DNA of 64,000 nucleotides from Promineifilum sp. (lineage in GTDB: Bacteria > Chloroflexota > Anaerolineae > Promineifilales > Promineifilaceae): positions 98,228 to 162,227 of the forward strand of contig JAGOBF010000006.1 in NCBI GenBank assembly GCA_017983515.1, written 5' to 3'. Both the position numbers and the translations under genes were made by a program. Below, one piece after another: positions 1 to 9,295 of this stretch. Within the stretch, counting starts at the first letter, position 1; every line of letters starts with the position of its first letter. The notes below the pieces were generated by a model that saw only the letters and a list, made by a program, of their open reading frames with translations, did not search any database and was not told where the DNA came from.

Positions 1-672
1 GCCGGCTATCTGATCAACGTCGCCTCGCCCGACCCGGCGCTGTGGGAGAAATCGTATCTGGCGCTGCGGGAGGAGGTGGAGCGGGCCGGCGCGTTGGGGA
101 TCGACTTGATCACGTTTCATCCCGGCTCCTACATGACCAGCGGCGAGCAAGAGGGGCTGGACGCCATCACGCGAGCCATGCGCCGGCTGCTGGACGAAAC
201 GGCCGCCACCGCGCCCAACACCATCATCTGCCTGGAGACGATGGCCGGACAGGGCACGAACCTGGGCGGCAAATTCGAGCATCTGGCCTACGTGCTGCAA
301 AACACGGGGCCGAGCGACCGGCTGGGCGTGTGCTTCGACACCTGCCACGTCTTCGCCGCCGGCTACGATATCCGCACGCCGGAGGCCTACGCCGCGACGA
401 TGGCCGAGTTCGACCGCGTTGTGGGACTGGACAAGATTCGCCACTTCCACCTGAACGACAGCAAGCACGGGCTGGGCGAGGGCAAGGACCGCCACGACCA
501 CATCGGCCGCGGCCAAATCGGGCTGGCCGGCTTCGCCAACTTTGTCAACGACGCGCGCTGGGCCAGCTATGCCGCCCATTTGGAGACGCCGGCGGCCGAA
601 GACGGCGAAGATGGGGTGGCGATTGACATGAATCATGTCAATCTGGCCGCGCTGCGGGAACTGATGCGGTGA
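1..672 (+). CDS. nfo: Endonuclease IV (AP endonuclease), 5' end outside window
   Basis: Cleaves the phosphodiester bond 5' of abasic sites in base-excision repair; a Zn-dependent TIM-barrel enzyme of the cytoplasm. The frame is open from base 1 (AGYLINVASPDPALW, the usual 'YLINLASP' region) to the TGA at 670. About 223 codons are present out of the usual 270-290, so roughly the first 50-60 residues lie outside the window. Family motifs seen: LETMAGQGTNLG (Zn-binding Glu), FDTCHVFAAGYDIRT (Asp and His ligands), HLNDSKHGLGEGKDRHDHIG. The gene ends about 127 bp before the M19 dipeptidase on the same strand. Nothing looks damaged. Confidence 0.95.
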   Translation, partial: AGYLINVASPDPALWEKSYLALREEVERAGALGIDLITFHPGSYMTSGEQEGLDAITRAMRRLLDETAATAPNTIICLETMAGQGTNLGGKFEHLAYVLQNTGPSDRLGVCFDTCHVFAAGYDIRTPEAYAATMAEFDRVVGLDKIRHFHLNDSKHGLGEGKDRHDHIGRGQIGLAGFANFVNDARWASYAAHLETPAAEDGEDGVAIDMNHVNLAALRELMR

Positions 673-799
673 GTTTCTCCACCAGTAACGGACATCATTG
701 CTGGGCTTTTCATTCAAACGGATCTGAGACTCAGGCCGGGGTGAATGAGAAGCCTATTGAAAAGGATTAAATATCGACTAACCGGATAGGAGAGACCCC

Positions 800-1858
800 A
801 TGTTCATCGTCGATTCCCATCTCGATCTCGCCTACAACGCCCTGGTGAAAGGGCGCGACCCACGGCTGGGCGTGGCCCAAATCCGCGCCAACGAGCAGCC
901 GCCGGGCAAGGACATCGCCACGGTTGGGCTGCCGGAGATGCGCCGGGCGGGAGTGGGTCTCGTCTTTGGCACGATCTTTGTGTCCCCGTCAGCGACGCCT
1001 TTCGAGCGGGAGCCGAGCGAACACACCTACGATACGCCGGAACAGGCGCACCAGCTGGCAACGGCCCAGGTCGATTACTATCGGCGGCTCATTGACGAAG
1101 ATGAGAGCTTGCGGCTGGTGACCGACGCGGCCGGGCTGGATGAGGTCGTAAAGAGCCACGAGAACGGCGATAAACCCCTATTGGGATTCGTCCTGCTGAT
1201 GGAGGGCGCCGACGGCATCCGCGAGCCGGCCGAAACCGAATGGTGGTATGAGCGCGGCGTGCGGCTCATCGGCCCGGCCTGGGACGACACACGCTACTGC
1301 GCCGGGGCATGGCGCGACAGCAAGCAGGGCCTGTCGAAAGACGGCTACGCGCTATTGGACGTGATGGCCGGGCTGGGGATGATCCTCGACCTGACCCACA
1401 TGAGCGAGATCGCAACCCTCCAGGCGCTGGACGCCTACGCCGGGCCGGTGGTGGCGACCCACGCCAACGCGCGGGCCATCGTGCCCACCGAGCGGCAGCT
1501 GAGCGACCAGCAGATCCGGCTGATCGGCGAGCGTGACGGAATAGTCGGCGCGGTGCTGGCTAACTTTTTCCTGCTGTCGGGCTACGTGCGCGGCCGCAAG
1601 GAGAGTGTGCCGGTGGTCCAGCTGGTGGCCCACATCGACCACGTGTGCCAGGTGATCGGCGACGCGCGGCACGCGGGCATCGGCAGCGACCTCGACGGCG
1701 GCTTCGGCCAGCGTGACATCCCCGATCCGATGGACAGCATCGCCGACCTGCCGCTGATCGCCGCCGGGCTGCGGGAGAAGGGCTATGGCGATGAGGATGT
1801 GGCCGGAATCATGGGGCGGAACTGGGTGGGCTTGTTGCGGCGAGTGTGGGGCAAATAA
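800..1858 (+). CDS. Membrane dipeptidase, peptidase family M19
   Basis: Predicted Zn-dependent dipeptidase that hydrolyses dipeptides (renal-dipeptidase fold); bacterial members also act on D-amino-acid dipeptides. The 352 residues match the family. Metal-site motifs are in order: DSHLDLAY near the N-terminus (HxD), LMEGADGI around residue 132 (bridging Glu), LTHMSE around 198, VVATHANAR around 217, and GIGSDLDGG around 293 (the Asp after GSD). No signal peptide is visible, so a cytoplasmic location is likely despite the family name. The start is set by ATG 800 with an AGGAGAG ribosome site about 5 bases upstream. It stands alone, between nfo and a divergent-composition ORF on the other strand. 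Confidence 0.92.
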   Translation: MFIVDSHLDLAYNALVKGRDPRLGVAQIRANEQPPGKDIATVGLPEMRRAGVGLVFGTIFVSPSATPFEREPSEHTYDTPEQAHQLATAQVDYYRRLIDEDESLRLVTDAAGLDEVVKSHENGDKPLLGFVLLMEGADGIREPAETEWWYERGVRLIGPAWDDTRYCAGAWRDSKQGLSKDGYALLDVMAGLGMILDLTHMSEIATLQALDAYAGPVVATHANARAIVPTERQLSDQQIRLIGERDGIVGAVLANFFLLSGYVRGRKESVPVVQLVAHIDHVCQVIGDARHAGIGSDLDGGFGQRDIPDPMDSIADLPLIAAGLREKGYGDEDVAGIMGRNWVGLLRRVWGK

Positions 1859-1894
1859 TTTCCCCTTTTTTATCCTCTATAAATGAAATTTTGT

Positions 1895-2629
1895 TCATTC
1901 ATCAAGAGTGAATATTACAGAAGCATCTTCTGACACAATAAGATCGTTCATGGAGTTACTCCCTTCCCCATTCCTTTTCCCCCACCACCAATGCTGCTCT
2001 CCACAATAAAACGTAACGTTCGAATCTCGATACCATCTATAATAGCCAATGTGTACATTGCTCCTTCCAGCTCTAATTATTCCGGCGTTCTTTTCGCCTT
2101 TATGACCGTCATTAACTATTACGGTGCAATCCATATCACTGTAATTATTTAGGATGGGGTAAAAATAGTACTTGTCATCGATTACATAATCGATCCTTAG
2201 TCTTTCCCCTTCGAATACACGATAGAAGGTACCACTCATGTCATCTCCAATCGGAGTTCCATCTGACAATGTTTCCTTTTCAGCGATAAATTTGATATCT
2301 ACTGGCTCTTTATCAAGACGCACAACTTCGGTACTTAGTGCATTGATTTCGCCATCATATTCTTCCCCAACGTAAATCTTAACATCATGCTGCAGGGTGT
2401 TTATAATTGTAACCGAGGCTAAATCTTGATTCTGATCCTGTATTGTGGGTACAGGGGTTGGGAAAAAGGTTGATGAAGGGGTTGGGAAAAAGGTTGGTGA
2501 AGGGGTTGGTACGGGGGCTTCGGTCCTTAATTGAAGCCAAATTGTAATTCCTCCAATAATCAATGCTGCAAGAACAGTACCAATACATCCCCATGGAGTA
2601 TTATCTTCGGACTTACTTTGAAGGCTCAT
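1895..2629 (-). CDS. Hypothetical membrane-anchored protein with Pro/Thr/Phe repeat stalk, AT-rich
   Basis: I do not recognise the family. The 244 residues start with a short cytoplasmic stretch, one membrane segment at about 14-31 (IGTVLAALIIGGITIWLQL), then a stalk in which TPSPTFFPTP and TPSSTFFPTP repeat, coded by tandem about 24-bp units near 2455-2510. The outer part is hydrophilic, rich in Asp, Tyr and Trp, and ends QHWWWGKRNG followed by a Ser/Asp-rich tail. Base composition is clearly more AT-rich than its neighbours, and codon choice differs, which suggests recent acquisition or relaxed constraint. It lies between dipeptidase (convergent) and dnaE (same strand, downstream of it). 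No partner gene suggests a job. Confidence 0.6.
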   Translation of the reverse strand: MSLQSKSEDNTPWGCIGTVLAALIIGGITIWLQLRTEAPVPTPSPTFFPTPSSTFFPTPVPTIQDQNQDLASVTIINTLQHDVKIYVGEEYDGEINALSTEVVRLDKEPVDIKFIAEKETLSDGTPIGDDMSGTFYRVFEGERLRIDYVIDDKYYFYPILNNYSDMDCTVIVNDGHKGEKNAGIIRAGRSNVHIGYYRWYRDSNVTFYCGEQHWWWGKRNGEGSNSMNDLIVSEDASVIFTLDE

Positions 2630-2770
2630 TGTGGATAATAATGATTAATTTCAGGACATAATAAGTAATCGAATTATACCATAAGACAATCCCACGAATA
2701 TTTGTCTTTGGAAGTCCGAGGCGATGATAGGAGTTAGGTTGTATACAAAAGCTAGGATTTGAGATGCAAT

Positions 2771-5700
2771 TTACCGCTCGAAGACCCGCCCCACCCCCGG
2801 CAGCCGCTCCAGCGCCTCGACCAGCTCCGGCTCGCAGCCGGTGCGGTGGTTGGGAAAGTCCATGATCAGCCCTTGGCCGGCCAATTGCAGCCGCAGGATG
2901 GCGTTGCCCTCGTAACGCTCGGCCAGGCCGATGATGCGACGGCAGGCGTCTTTCCAGTCGCTGGAGGCGCGGATTTCGACGATAAGCAGCTTGTAGGAGC
3001 CGTTGGCCGGCGGGGCAACCGGGGCAGGTTGTGCCACTGGAGCGGCGGGGGATGAGTGGCCGTTGCTTGGCGGGGCAATCCGGACAGGTTGCTCCACAGG
3101 GCCGGCGAATGATGAGTGACCGTTCACGGGGCCCCTCGCTGCTGTTTCGTCTCTGGCATCTTCATTCGTCATTCGTGATTCGTCATTCGCAATTTTCTCC
3201 GGCATGGTGACCACGGGCGGCGGCGGCGGCTCCTGGGCTTCGGCGACGGCCGCCGGGTCGGGCCGGGTCGGTTGGTCGTCGGGCGGGGGCGCGCCGTAGC
3301 TTAGGGCGTCGTCTTCGTCCTCTTCGTCGGGCGGCAGGGGAACGGCCGAGAGCAGTTCGTCCGCGTCCGGTGCATAACGGGAGGCAGGTTCGGCCACGGA
3401 GAGCGGGGAAGCAGCCTGGGAAGGTTGGGCCACAGGGGCGGTCCAGTCGTCGGGCGGCGGCCAATAGTCATCGGGGGGATTATAGGCGTTAGATACCGCG
3501 TTTGGCGGAGCGAACTCTCGTTCGCCAAACCCGTTATCCGGGCGAAGCGATCCCCGGTCTTTGGCGATGGTCAGCTTGGTTTGCACGCTGTCGGCAATGA
3601 TCGACAGCGATTCGCCCTCGGCCTGCACCGTGCCGCGCACGACGATAATCTGGTTGGGCTGCACCTGTTCGCGGCAGGCGGCCCACGTCCGGGGGAACAT
3701 GACCAGGTCGAGCTTGCCGTCCAGGTCTTCGAGGGTGACGAAGGCCATGGGCTGGCCCTTTTTGGTGTTTAGCGTGCGCAGCCCGGCGACGAGGCCGGCC
3801 AGGGTGACGGCCTTGCCGTTCCAGGTGGCGTCCAGATCCCCGGTGCGGGCGGTGACGACACTCTGCAATTCGGCCAGCCGGTGCTCCAGTGGGTGCTCGG
3901 TCAGATAGACGCCGATGAGTTCCTTCTCCCAGTCGAGCGATTCGCGCCGGTCGATAGGTTTGACGCTCTTCTCGGGGCGCAGGATGGCGACGTCGATTCT
4001 GGCCCCGCCGTCGCCATTGCCGCCGAAGAGCGACATCTGGCCGGCTTCGGCCGCGGCGTGGGTGCTGCCGCTATGGCCCATCATGCGGTCGAGGGCATCG
4101 AGGATGCAGGCCCGCGACCCCCACGCATCAAAGACGCCGACGCGGGCCATCGACTCCAGCGCCCGCTTGCCGACGCGCCGCAGATCGACGCGCTCGGCCA
4201 GATCGACGGGGGCCTTGAACGGCCCGTTCGCCTGGCGCTCGTCGATGATTAGCTGTACCGCGCCCTCGCCGGCGTTCTTAATGGCCGCCAGCCCGTAGCG
4301 GATGGTGGCATGGCGCACCGGGGCGCGGCCCTTTTCTGGCCTGCTCGCTTTCTCTTCCGCTCTTTCTTCGCCGCTGCCATCTTCAATCGTGAAGTCGAGC
4401 ATCGCCCGATTGATGCTGGGCGGGGCGACGGTAATGCCCAGACGGCGGGCATCCGTGACGTATTTGGCGATCTTCTCGGTGTCCTGGTGATCGACGGTCA
4501 ATAGGGCGGTAATGTATTCGACGGCGTAGTGGGCCTTTAGATAGGCCGTCTGGCAGCAGATGACGGCGTAGTCGGCGGCATGAGCCTTGTTGAAGCCATA
4601 GCGGGCGAAGAACTCGATGTCGAACCAGATGGCCTCGCAGACATCGCGTGAGAAGCCGCGCTTCATGGCCCCGGCGGTGAACTGGGCCTTGTGCTGGTCC
4701 ATCAGGTCGCGCTTCTTCTTGGACACGGCCTTGCGGATCATGTCGGCTTCGCCCGGCTCGTAGCCGGCCAGCTCGGCCGCGATGCGGATGATCTGCTCCT
4801 GGTAGACCAGAATGCCGTAGGTGTCCTGTAGAATCGGCTTCAGCTCCGGCGTGTGATAGGCGGCCACGTCCTTGCCCTCGTTGAGCGCGGCGTGCATGCG
4901 GCGGATGTATTCGGGGATGTTCTCCATCGGCCCCGGCCGGAAGAGGGAGATGGCGGCGATGATGTGGTCGAAGCGGCGCGGCTTCATCTCCAGCATCAGC
5001 TTGCGCATGCCGGAGCCTTCCACCTGGAAGACGCCCAGCACGTCGCCGCGGCCGAGCATGTCGAAGGCCGGTTCCATGCCCTTGCCGGCGTCGGCCCCCG
5101 GCCCGTACATGCCGATGTCGTAGGGGATGTTGTCCATGGTGTAGCGCACGCCGTGGCGCTGTTCGATTAGCTGGGCCGCGCGGCGCATGACGGTCAGGGT
5201 GCTCAGGCCCAGGAAATCGACCTTCAGCAGGCCTATCTTCTCGATGATCTCCATCGGCCACTGACTAATGGAGCGGATGCCGCCCAGGCCGGCCTCGCCG
5301 CTGGTTGGCTTGTGCAGCGGCACGTATTGCACCAGCGGCTTGTCGGAGATGATGACGCCGGCGGCATGGCTGCTGGCGTGGCGGGCCACGCCCTCCAGTT
5401 GTTGGGCCGTCTGGATCAGCTCCTTGATGCGTGGGTCGTCCTTGACCTTGGCTTCCAGGTCGGCCGAGTAGAATTCGTGATCCTTGTCGAGCACGTTGAT
5501 GATTTTGGCCGGCTTGCCGGGGATGGCGGGGATGAGGCGGGCCACGGCGTCGACTTCGGGCAGGGGCACATCGAGCGCGCGGCCGACATCGCGGATGGCC
5601 GCCCGCGCCCCCAGCGTCCCGAAGGTGATGATCTGGGCTACCTTGTCCTGGCCGTACTTGTTCACCGCGTACTCGACCATCTCCGAGCGGCGATCGTCGG

Positions 5701-6955
5701 GGTAGTCGAGGTCGATGTCGGGCATGGACACGCGGCCGGGGTTGAGGAAGCGCTCAAAGATGAGGCCGTTGGCGATGGGGTCGATGCCGGTGATACCCAG
5801 CGTATAGGCCACCAGCGACCCCGCGCCGGAGCCGCGCACGTTCCACCAGATGTCGACGCGGCGGGCATATTCGCACAGATCCCAGACGATGAGGAAGTAA
5901 GCGTCGAACCCCATGCCGCCGATAATGCGTAGTTCGTGCTCCAGCCGGGCGCGCAGGGTTTCGTCCGTGGCCGCCCGCTCCACGCCATAGTGGCGCACGA
6001 GGCCTTCTTCGCACAAGCGGCGCAGATAGCCGGGGGCGTCCTGGCCGCCGGGCACATCGAAGAGGGGCAGGTGGTAGCCCTTGGTATCGAGATCGACGTT
6101 GCACATCTCGGCGATGAGCAGGCTGTTGTCGAGCGCGCCGGGGATGTGGCCGAACAGGCGGCGCATTTCCTCGTGGGACTTGAGATAGTAGCCGGTGTCG
6201 CTGAAGCGCATGCGCTTGGATTCGTTGACGGTGGAGCCGGTCTGGATGCACAGCAGCACGTCGTGGGGCGAGGCTTCCTCCGGCGTGGTGTAGTGGACGT
6301 CGTTGGTCGCCAGGAAGCGCAGGTTGTAGCGCGGCTGCATATCGTCGGTTAGGACTTTGTTGATCGCCGTCAGCTCGGGGATGCTGTGCTCCTGCAATTC
6401 GATGAAGAAGCGCTCCGGGCCGAAGATGTCGATGTACTGGCCCATGAGGGCGTGGGCCTTGGTCATGTCGCCGGCAGCAATGGCGCGGGGGATGTCGGCC
6501 GCCATGCAGCCGGTGGTGCAGATGAGGCCGTCGCTGTGGGCGGCCAGCAAGTCGAGGTCGATGCGCGGCCGGTAGTAGAAGCCGTCGAGCTGGGCAGTGC
6601 TGGCCAGCTGCAGCAGGTTGAGGTAGCCGGTCTGGTTCTCGGCCAGCAGCAGCAAGTGGGTGCGCTCGCGGTCGAGTTGGGCGTCGCGGTCGGTCATGCG
6701 CCGGGCGGCGACGTAGGACTCGATGCCGATGATGGGCTTGACGCCGTTGTCCTTGCAGGCCTGGTAGAAGGGCATGACGCCGAACATGACACCGTGATCG
6801 GTCAGGGCCAGCGCGGGCTGGTTGAGCGCCTTGGCCCGCTTGGCGAGCTGGTCGAGGCGGCTGAGGCCGTCGAGCAGGGAGAACTCGCTGTGGACGTGGA
6901 GATGGACGAACGGCTGGTGTTCCGATACGGGTGTTGACGATACGGAGACGGACAT
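2771..6955 (-). CDS. dnaE: DNA polymerase III subunit alpha (replicative polymerase)
   Basis: Catalytic subunit of the replicative polymerase. 1394 residues, longer than the usual 1150-1200. Order: PHP domain at the N-terminus (HLHVHSEFSLLDG, residues 18-30, with the HxHxH metal motif), polymerase core with the PDIDLDY catalytic aspartates near 411-417 and KVDFLGLSTL near 578, helix-hairpin-helix region, OB fold near 1048 (VTLAGLVAGLRTLNTKKGQ). Residues about 1145-1310 are a low-complexity Pro/Ala/Asp linker absent from typical DnaE, followed by a conserved-looking C-terminal domain of about 80 residues (KLLIVEIRASSDW...GVGRVFER). Part of the linker (NDESRMTNEDARDE) is coded by a short simple repeat (see findings). 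ATG start at 6953-6955. It is monocistronic as far as seen. Confidence 0.97.
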   Translation of the reverse strand: MSVSVSSTPVSEHQPFVHLHVHSEFSLLDGLSRLDQLAKRAKALNQPALALTDHGVMFGVMPFYQACKDNGVKPIIGIESYVAARRMTDRDAQLDRERTHLLLLAENQTGYLNLLQLASTAQLDGFYYRPRIDLDLLAAHSDGLICTTGCMAADIPRAIAAGDMTKAHALMGQYIDIFGPERFFIELQEHSIPELTAINKVLTDDMQPRYNLRFLATNDVHYTTPEEASPHDVLLCIQTGSTVNESKRMRFSDTGYYLKSHEEMRRLFGHIPGALDNSLLIAEMCNVDLDTKGYHLPLFDVPGGQDAPGYLRRLCEEGLVRHYGVERAATDETLRARLEHELRIIGGMGFDAYFLIVWDLCEYARRVDIWWNVRGSGAGSLVAYTLGITGIDPIANGLIFERFLNPGRVSMPDIDLDYPDDRRSEMVEYAVNKYGQDKVAQIITFGTLGARAAIRDVGRALDVPLPEVDAVARLIPAIPGKPAKIINVLDKDHEFYSADLEAKVKDDPRIKELIQTAQQLEGVARHASSHAAGVIISDKPLVQYVPLHKPTSGEAGLGGIRSISQWPMEIIEKIGLLKVDFLGLSTLTVMRRAAQLIEQRHGVRYTMDNIPYDIGMYGPGADAGKGMEPAFDMLGRGDVLGVFQVEGSGMRKLMLEMKPRRFDHIIAAISLFRPGPMENIPEYIRRMHAALNEGKDVAAYHTPELKPILQDTYGILVYQEQIIRIAAELAGYEPGEADMIRKAVSKKKRDLMDQHKAQFTAGAMKRGFSRDVCEAIWFDIEFFARYGFNKAHAADYAVICCQTAYLKAHYAVEYITALLTVDHQDTEKIAKYVTDARRLGITVAPPSINRAMLDFTIEDGSGEERAEEKASRPEKGRAPVRHATIRYGLAAIKNAGEGAVQLIIDERQANGPFKAPVDLAERVDLRRVGKRALESMARVGVFDAWGSRACILDALDRMMGHSGSTHAAAEAGQMSLFGGNGDGGARIDVAILRPEKSVKPIDRRESLDWEKELIGVYLTEHPLEHRLAELQSVVTARTGDLDATWNGKAVTLAGLVAGLRTLNTKKGQPMAFVTLEDLDGKLDLVMFPRTWAACREQVQPNQIIVVRGTVQAEGESLSIIADSVQTKLTIAKDRGSLRPDNGFGEREFAPPNAVSNAYNPPDDYWPPPDDWTAPVAQPSQAASPLSVAEPASRYAPDADELLSAVPLPPDEEDEDDALSYGAPPPDDQPTRPDPAAVAEAQEPPPPPVVTMPEKIANDESRMTNEDARDETAARGPVNGHSSFAGPVEQPVRIAPPSNGHSSPAAPVAQPAPVAPPANGSYKLLIVEIRASSDWKDACRRIIGLAERYEGNAILRLQLAGQGLIMDFPNHRTGCEPELVEALERLPGVGRVFER
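3161..3194. repeat. Short tandem ATTCGTC/ATTCGTG repeat inside dnaE
   Basis: Four to five 7-bp units of the form ATTCGTC, ATTCGTG or ATTCGCA run through the part of dnaE that codes for the flexible linker (residues about 1255-1265). Such units are normally intergenic; here the frame is kept open. Confidence 0.7.
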
Positions 6956-7099
6956 GGGGGCGAGTATAACACACCTGTTCGGATCGGAAGTTTATTGGGG
7001 CTTAAAGAATTGGGCCTTTTAAGGTGGTTGCAAAACGACCGATTCCCCCCTCTCTATTACCGGGTTGTAACAAAACGTCCAATCGCCGGTGTTTCTGAC

Positions 7100-7366
7100 A
7101 TGATCGTGCTTAGAATCAAAGAGATTGCGGCCACCGACCTGGACGCTGCCGGTCTCGAGTCGCTGGCCGATGAGAGCCGGGCCGCCAGTTTTCCCCTCAC
7201 GACCTTTACCGGCAACGTCGCGGCGCCAATCGATATTGACCGGATGATCGACGAACTACTGAACGCCCACGGCCGCCTGGATATCATCATCACCAACGCC
7301 GGCATCATGGACAACTTCATCACGCTGGCCGAGTTGGATGACGAGCTATGGAACATTGTGTATCGG
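7100..7366 (+). pseudogene. Internal fragment of a short-chain dehydrogenase/reductase gene
   Basis: The frame gives FTGNVAAPIDIDRMIDEL, LLNAHGRLDIIITNAGIMDN and FITLAELDDELWN, which matches the middle of SDR proteins: the DVTDP strand, the 'HGRLDILVNNAG' cofactor motif (here ITNAG) and the following helix. The N-terminal TGxxxGIG Rossmann glycine motif and the whole YxxxK catalytic half are missing. After ELWN the frame runs into sequence unrelated to SDRs just upstream of the RNA methyltransferase. About 85 residues remain of some 250, so this is a gene relic and not a functional enzyme. The rest of 6956-7421 holds only the dnaE upstream region and no other gene I can support. Confidence 0.65.
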
Positions 7367-7421
7367 GGCAGACACACAACTCTGCCTCTACTCCTCATTC
7401 GTCAAGTGGTATACTCCCCCC

Positions 7422-8189
7422 ATGATCACCAGCCACAGCAACCCCCAGGTCAAATACGTCCGCCGTCTGCAAGCCGACCGCCGCTACCGCACGGGTGAGT
7501 CGGCCTTCGTCGTCGAGGGCACGCGCTGGCTGCGCGAGACGGTCGCCGCCGGCATTGCCCCCCGCGCCCTGTTCGCCACCACGGCCTGGATGGAGAGCAA
7601 TGAGGGCCGCGCCCTGCAAGCCGCGCTCGGCCCGGCCGTACCCGTGGCCGCTGACGTCCTGACGGCTATGAGCGACACCGAGACCGCGCCGGGCGTCCTG
7701 GCCGTCCTGCCCATCGCCTCGCCGCCCTGGCCCGACACGCCGTCGCTGCTGCTCATCCTCGATGCCGTCGGCAACCCGGGCAATGTGGGCACGATCCTGC
7801 GTGCCGCGGCCGCGGCGGGAGCCGGCGGCGTGCTGCTCGGCCCCGGCTGCGTCGACGCCTACAACCCCAAGGTGGTGCGCGGCAGCATGGGGGCCGTGTT
7901 GCGCCTGCCCGTGCGCTCCGCCTCCTGGGCGGAGATCGGTGAACGGGCGGCGGGGCTGGAAGTGTGGCTGGCGGCGGCGCGAGAAGGCGTAGCCTATACG
8001 GCCGTGGACTGGCAGCGGCCTTCCGCCATCCTCATCGGCGGCGAGGCCCACGGCGCGGGTGACGCCGCCGAGAAACTAGCCACGGGCGCGGTGACCATTC
8101 CCATGCGCGACCAGACTGAGTCGCTCAACGCGGCGCTGGCGGCGGGCATCCTGCTCTTCGAAGCCGCGCGCCAACGGGCGGCCGGATGA
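7422..8189 (+). CDS. SpoU/TrmH-family RNA 2'-O-methyltransferase
   Basis: SAM-dependent ribose methyltransferase of the SPOUT class, acting on rRNA or tRNA. 255 residues from ATG 7422, chosen because upstream in-frame codons belong to the SDR relic and non-coding sequence. An N-terminal substrate-binding domain (SHSNPQVKYVRRLQ, FVVEGTRWLRE) is followed by the three SPOUT motifs: motif 1 ILDAVGNPGNVGTILRAA, motif 2 ILIGGEAHGAG, motif 3 IPMRDQTESLNAALAAGI. The trefoil-knot half is complete. The target nucleotide cannot be told from sequence; the closest known layout is the RlmB/TsnR/mitochondrial MRM3 group. It faces the zinc-ribbon gene convergently. Confidence 0.9.
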   Translation: MITSHSNPQVKYVRRLQADRRYRTGESAFVVEGTRWLRETVAAGIAPRALFATTAWMESNEGRALQAALGPAVPVAADVLTAMSDTETAPGVLAVLPIASPPWPDTPSLLLILDAVGNPGNVGTILRAAAAAGAGGVLLGPGCVDAYNPKVVRGSMGAVLRLPVRSASWAEIGERAAGLEVWLAAAREGVAYTAVDWQRPSAILIGGEAHGAGDAAEKLATGAVTIPMRDQTESLNAALAAGILLFEAARQRAAG

Positions 8190-8282
8190 GCGTCGGGGCG
8201 ACAACGGGAATGAGCCCAAGATCAAGAAGCGTAGGCCCATTTTAAGAACCCCTTCCCAAAATCTACGGATCATCTCCCTGGC

Positions 8283-8963
8283 CTAGATGCGGAGTTTTAG
8301 GTGGGTGAGGCCATCGTCGGTGTTTTCGACCACGAATCGCCGCCGGCATTCGGGGCACGTGCCGTCGATCGAGTCGAACTCGGCGTCGAGCTGCACGCCA
8401 TAGGCATCCATGACGCGCCGGTGGAAGCTGTGGTCTACCGTCAGGCGCAGCCAGCCGTCGGCCGTGTCCAGCAGAGCCGTCTGCACGACTTCCACGCCTA
8501 GCTGGTTCTGGCAATCGGCGATGAAGTAGCCGCATCGGCCGCAGGCCGCGAATCGCTGCCGCTGCCGATCAACCGTCTCCCGCTCGCCGCGCGACAAACG
8601 GCGCGGCTCCGGGAAGGCCGGCTTCGACTCGTCCTGTGGCTCAACCGGCCCCGGTTGAGATTCTCCCCCCAAAGGGTCGTCTTGCACCCCAGCGGGCGGT
8701 TCCATCGTTTGATACTCGTCTGTGACGTCGGGGGCGAACGCGACCTCGGCTGGTTGGGCCACAGTCGGCTGTTGGGTAGCTTCTGTGTCGCCGGGCCCAA
8801 GCTGGAGAGGTTGAGCTACCGTCAGTGATGGATCGGATTCAAGGTCGCCCGGCTCGGCCTCGACAGGTTCATTGGCAAAGTCCGGCAGAGCGACCGGATT
8901 GTCTTCGTTTGCTGGCGGCGGTTCGCCGGATTGGGGGGGATCGACTTCTTCAGGTTCCGGCAT
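8283..8963 (-). CDS. Zinc-ribbon protein with long acidic Pro/Glu-rich N-terminal half
   Basis: Unknown family. About 226 residues from ATG 8963 (MPEPEEVDPPQSGEPP). The first 130 residues are acidic, Pro/Gln-rich and probably disordered, with recurring LTVAQP and PTVAQP blocks. The C-terminal 90 residues form an ordered domain with CGRCGYFIADCQ and, near the end, GTCPECRRRFVVE, four cysteines that could make a zinc ribbon, around a segment VDHSFHRRVMDAYGVQ. The upstream in-frame extension to 9188 runs through the inverted repeat and was not used. Transcribed away from the LVIVD gene. Could be a cytoplasmic adaptor; no function is claimed. Confidence 0.65.
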   Translation of the reverse strand: MPEPEEVDPPQSGEPPPANEDNPVALPDFANEPVEAEPGDLESDPSLTVAQPLQLGPGDTEATQQPTVAQPAEVAFAPDVTDEYQTMEPPAGVQDDPLGGESQPGPVEPQDESKPAFPEPRRLSRGERETVDRQRQRFAACGRCGYFIADCQNQLGVEVVQTALLDTADGWLRLTVDHSFHRRVMDAYGVQLDAEFDSIDGTCPECRRRFVVENTDDGLTHLKLRI

Positions 8964-9295
8964 GTTGGCGTCTTCTCTGTCCACAGAATAGGTTACGTAA
9001 ATGGCTTGAATTTGCGATTCTAACCGTCCAGGGGTATCTGTCAAATGGAAGGCCGCTCTATCACTCTGTTTTGCGATGTGGCCGCGGAGTCGGAGCCGGC
9101 GATGGGGAGGAGCAAGGCACACTGTCATTCGAGTCGGATAAATGCCAAACCCATGACATTCATCACGTATCAGCGTGATGAATGTCACAGTTACAATGAC
9201 ATGAATTGCAATATATTGTTGTGAGACGCATTGTAGCCAGAGGGGGCCGCCAGCCCATTCGGCCTCTCATCGCAAGTATAACTCCGGAGTGTGCC
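8964..9295. other. Divergent intergenic region with perfect 14-bp inverted repeat at 9154-9187
   Basis: Between two divergent genes. TGACATTCATCACG (9154-9167) and its exact complement (9174-9187) surround a 6-base loop TATCAG. Further TGTCA/TGACA copies occur at about 9123 and 9196. This could be an operator for either gene or an RNA hairpin in the leader of the LVIVD gene. No T-run follows, so it is not an intrinsic terminator. No ORF is supported here. Confidence 0.5.

Noticed and set aside
2759..6937. Several plus-strand open frames opposite dnaE
   Set aside because: All are antisense shadows of the polymerase gene.
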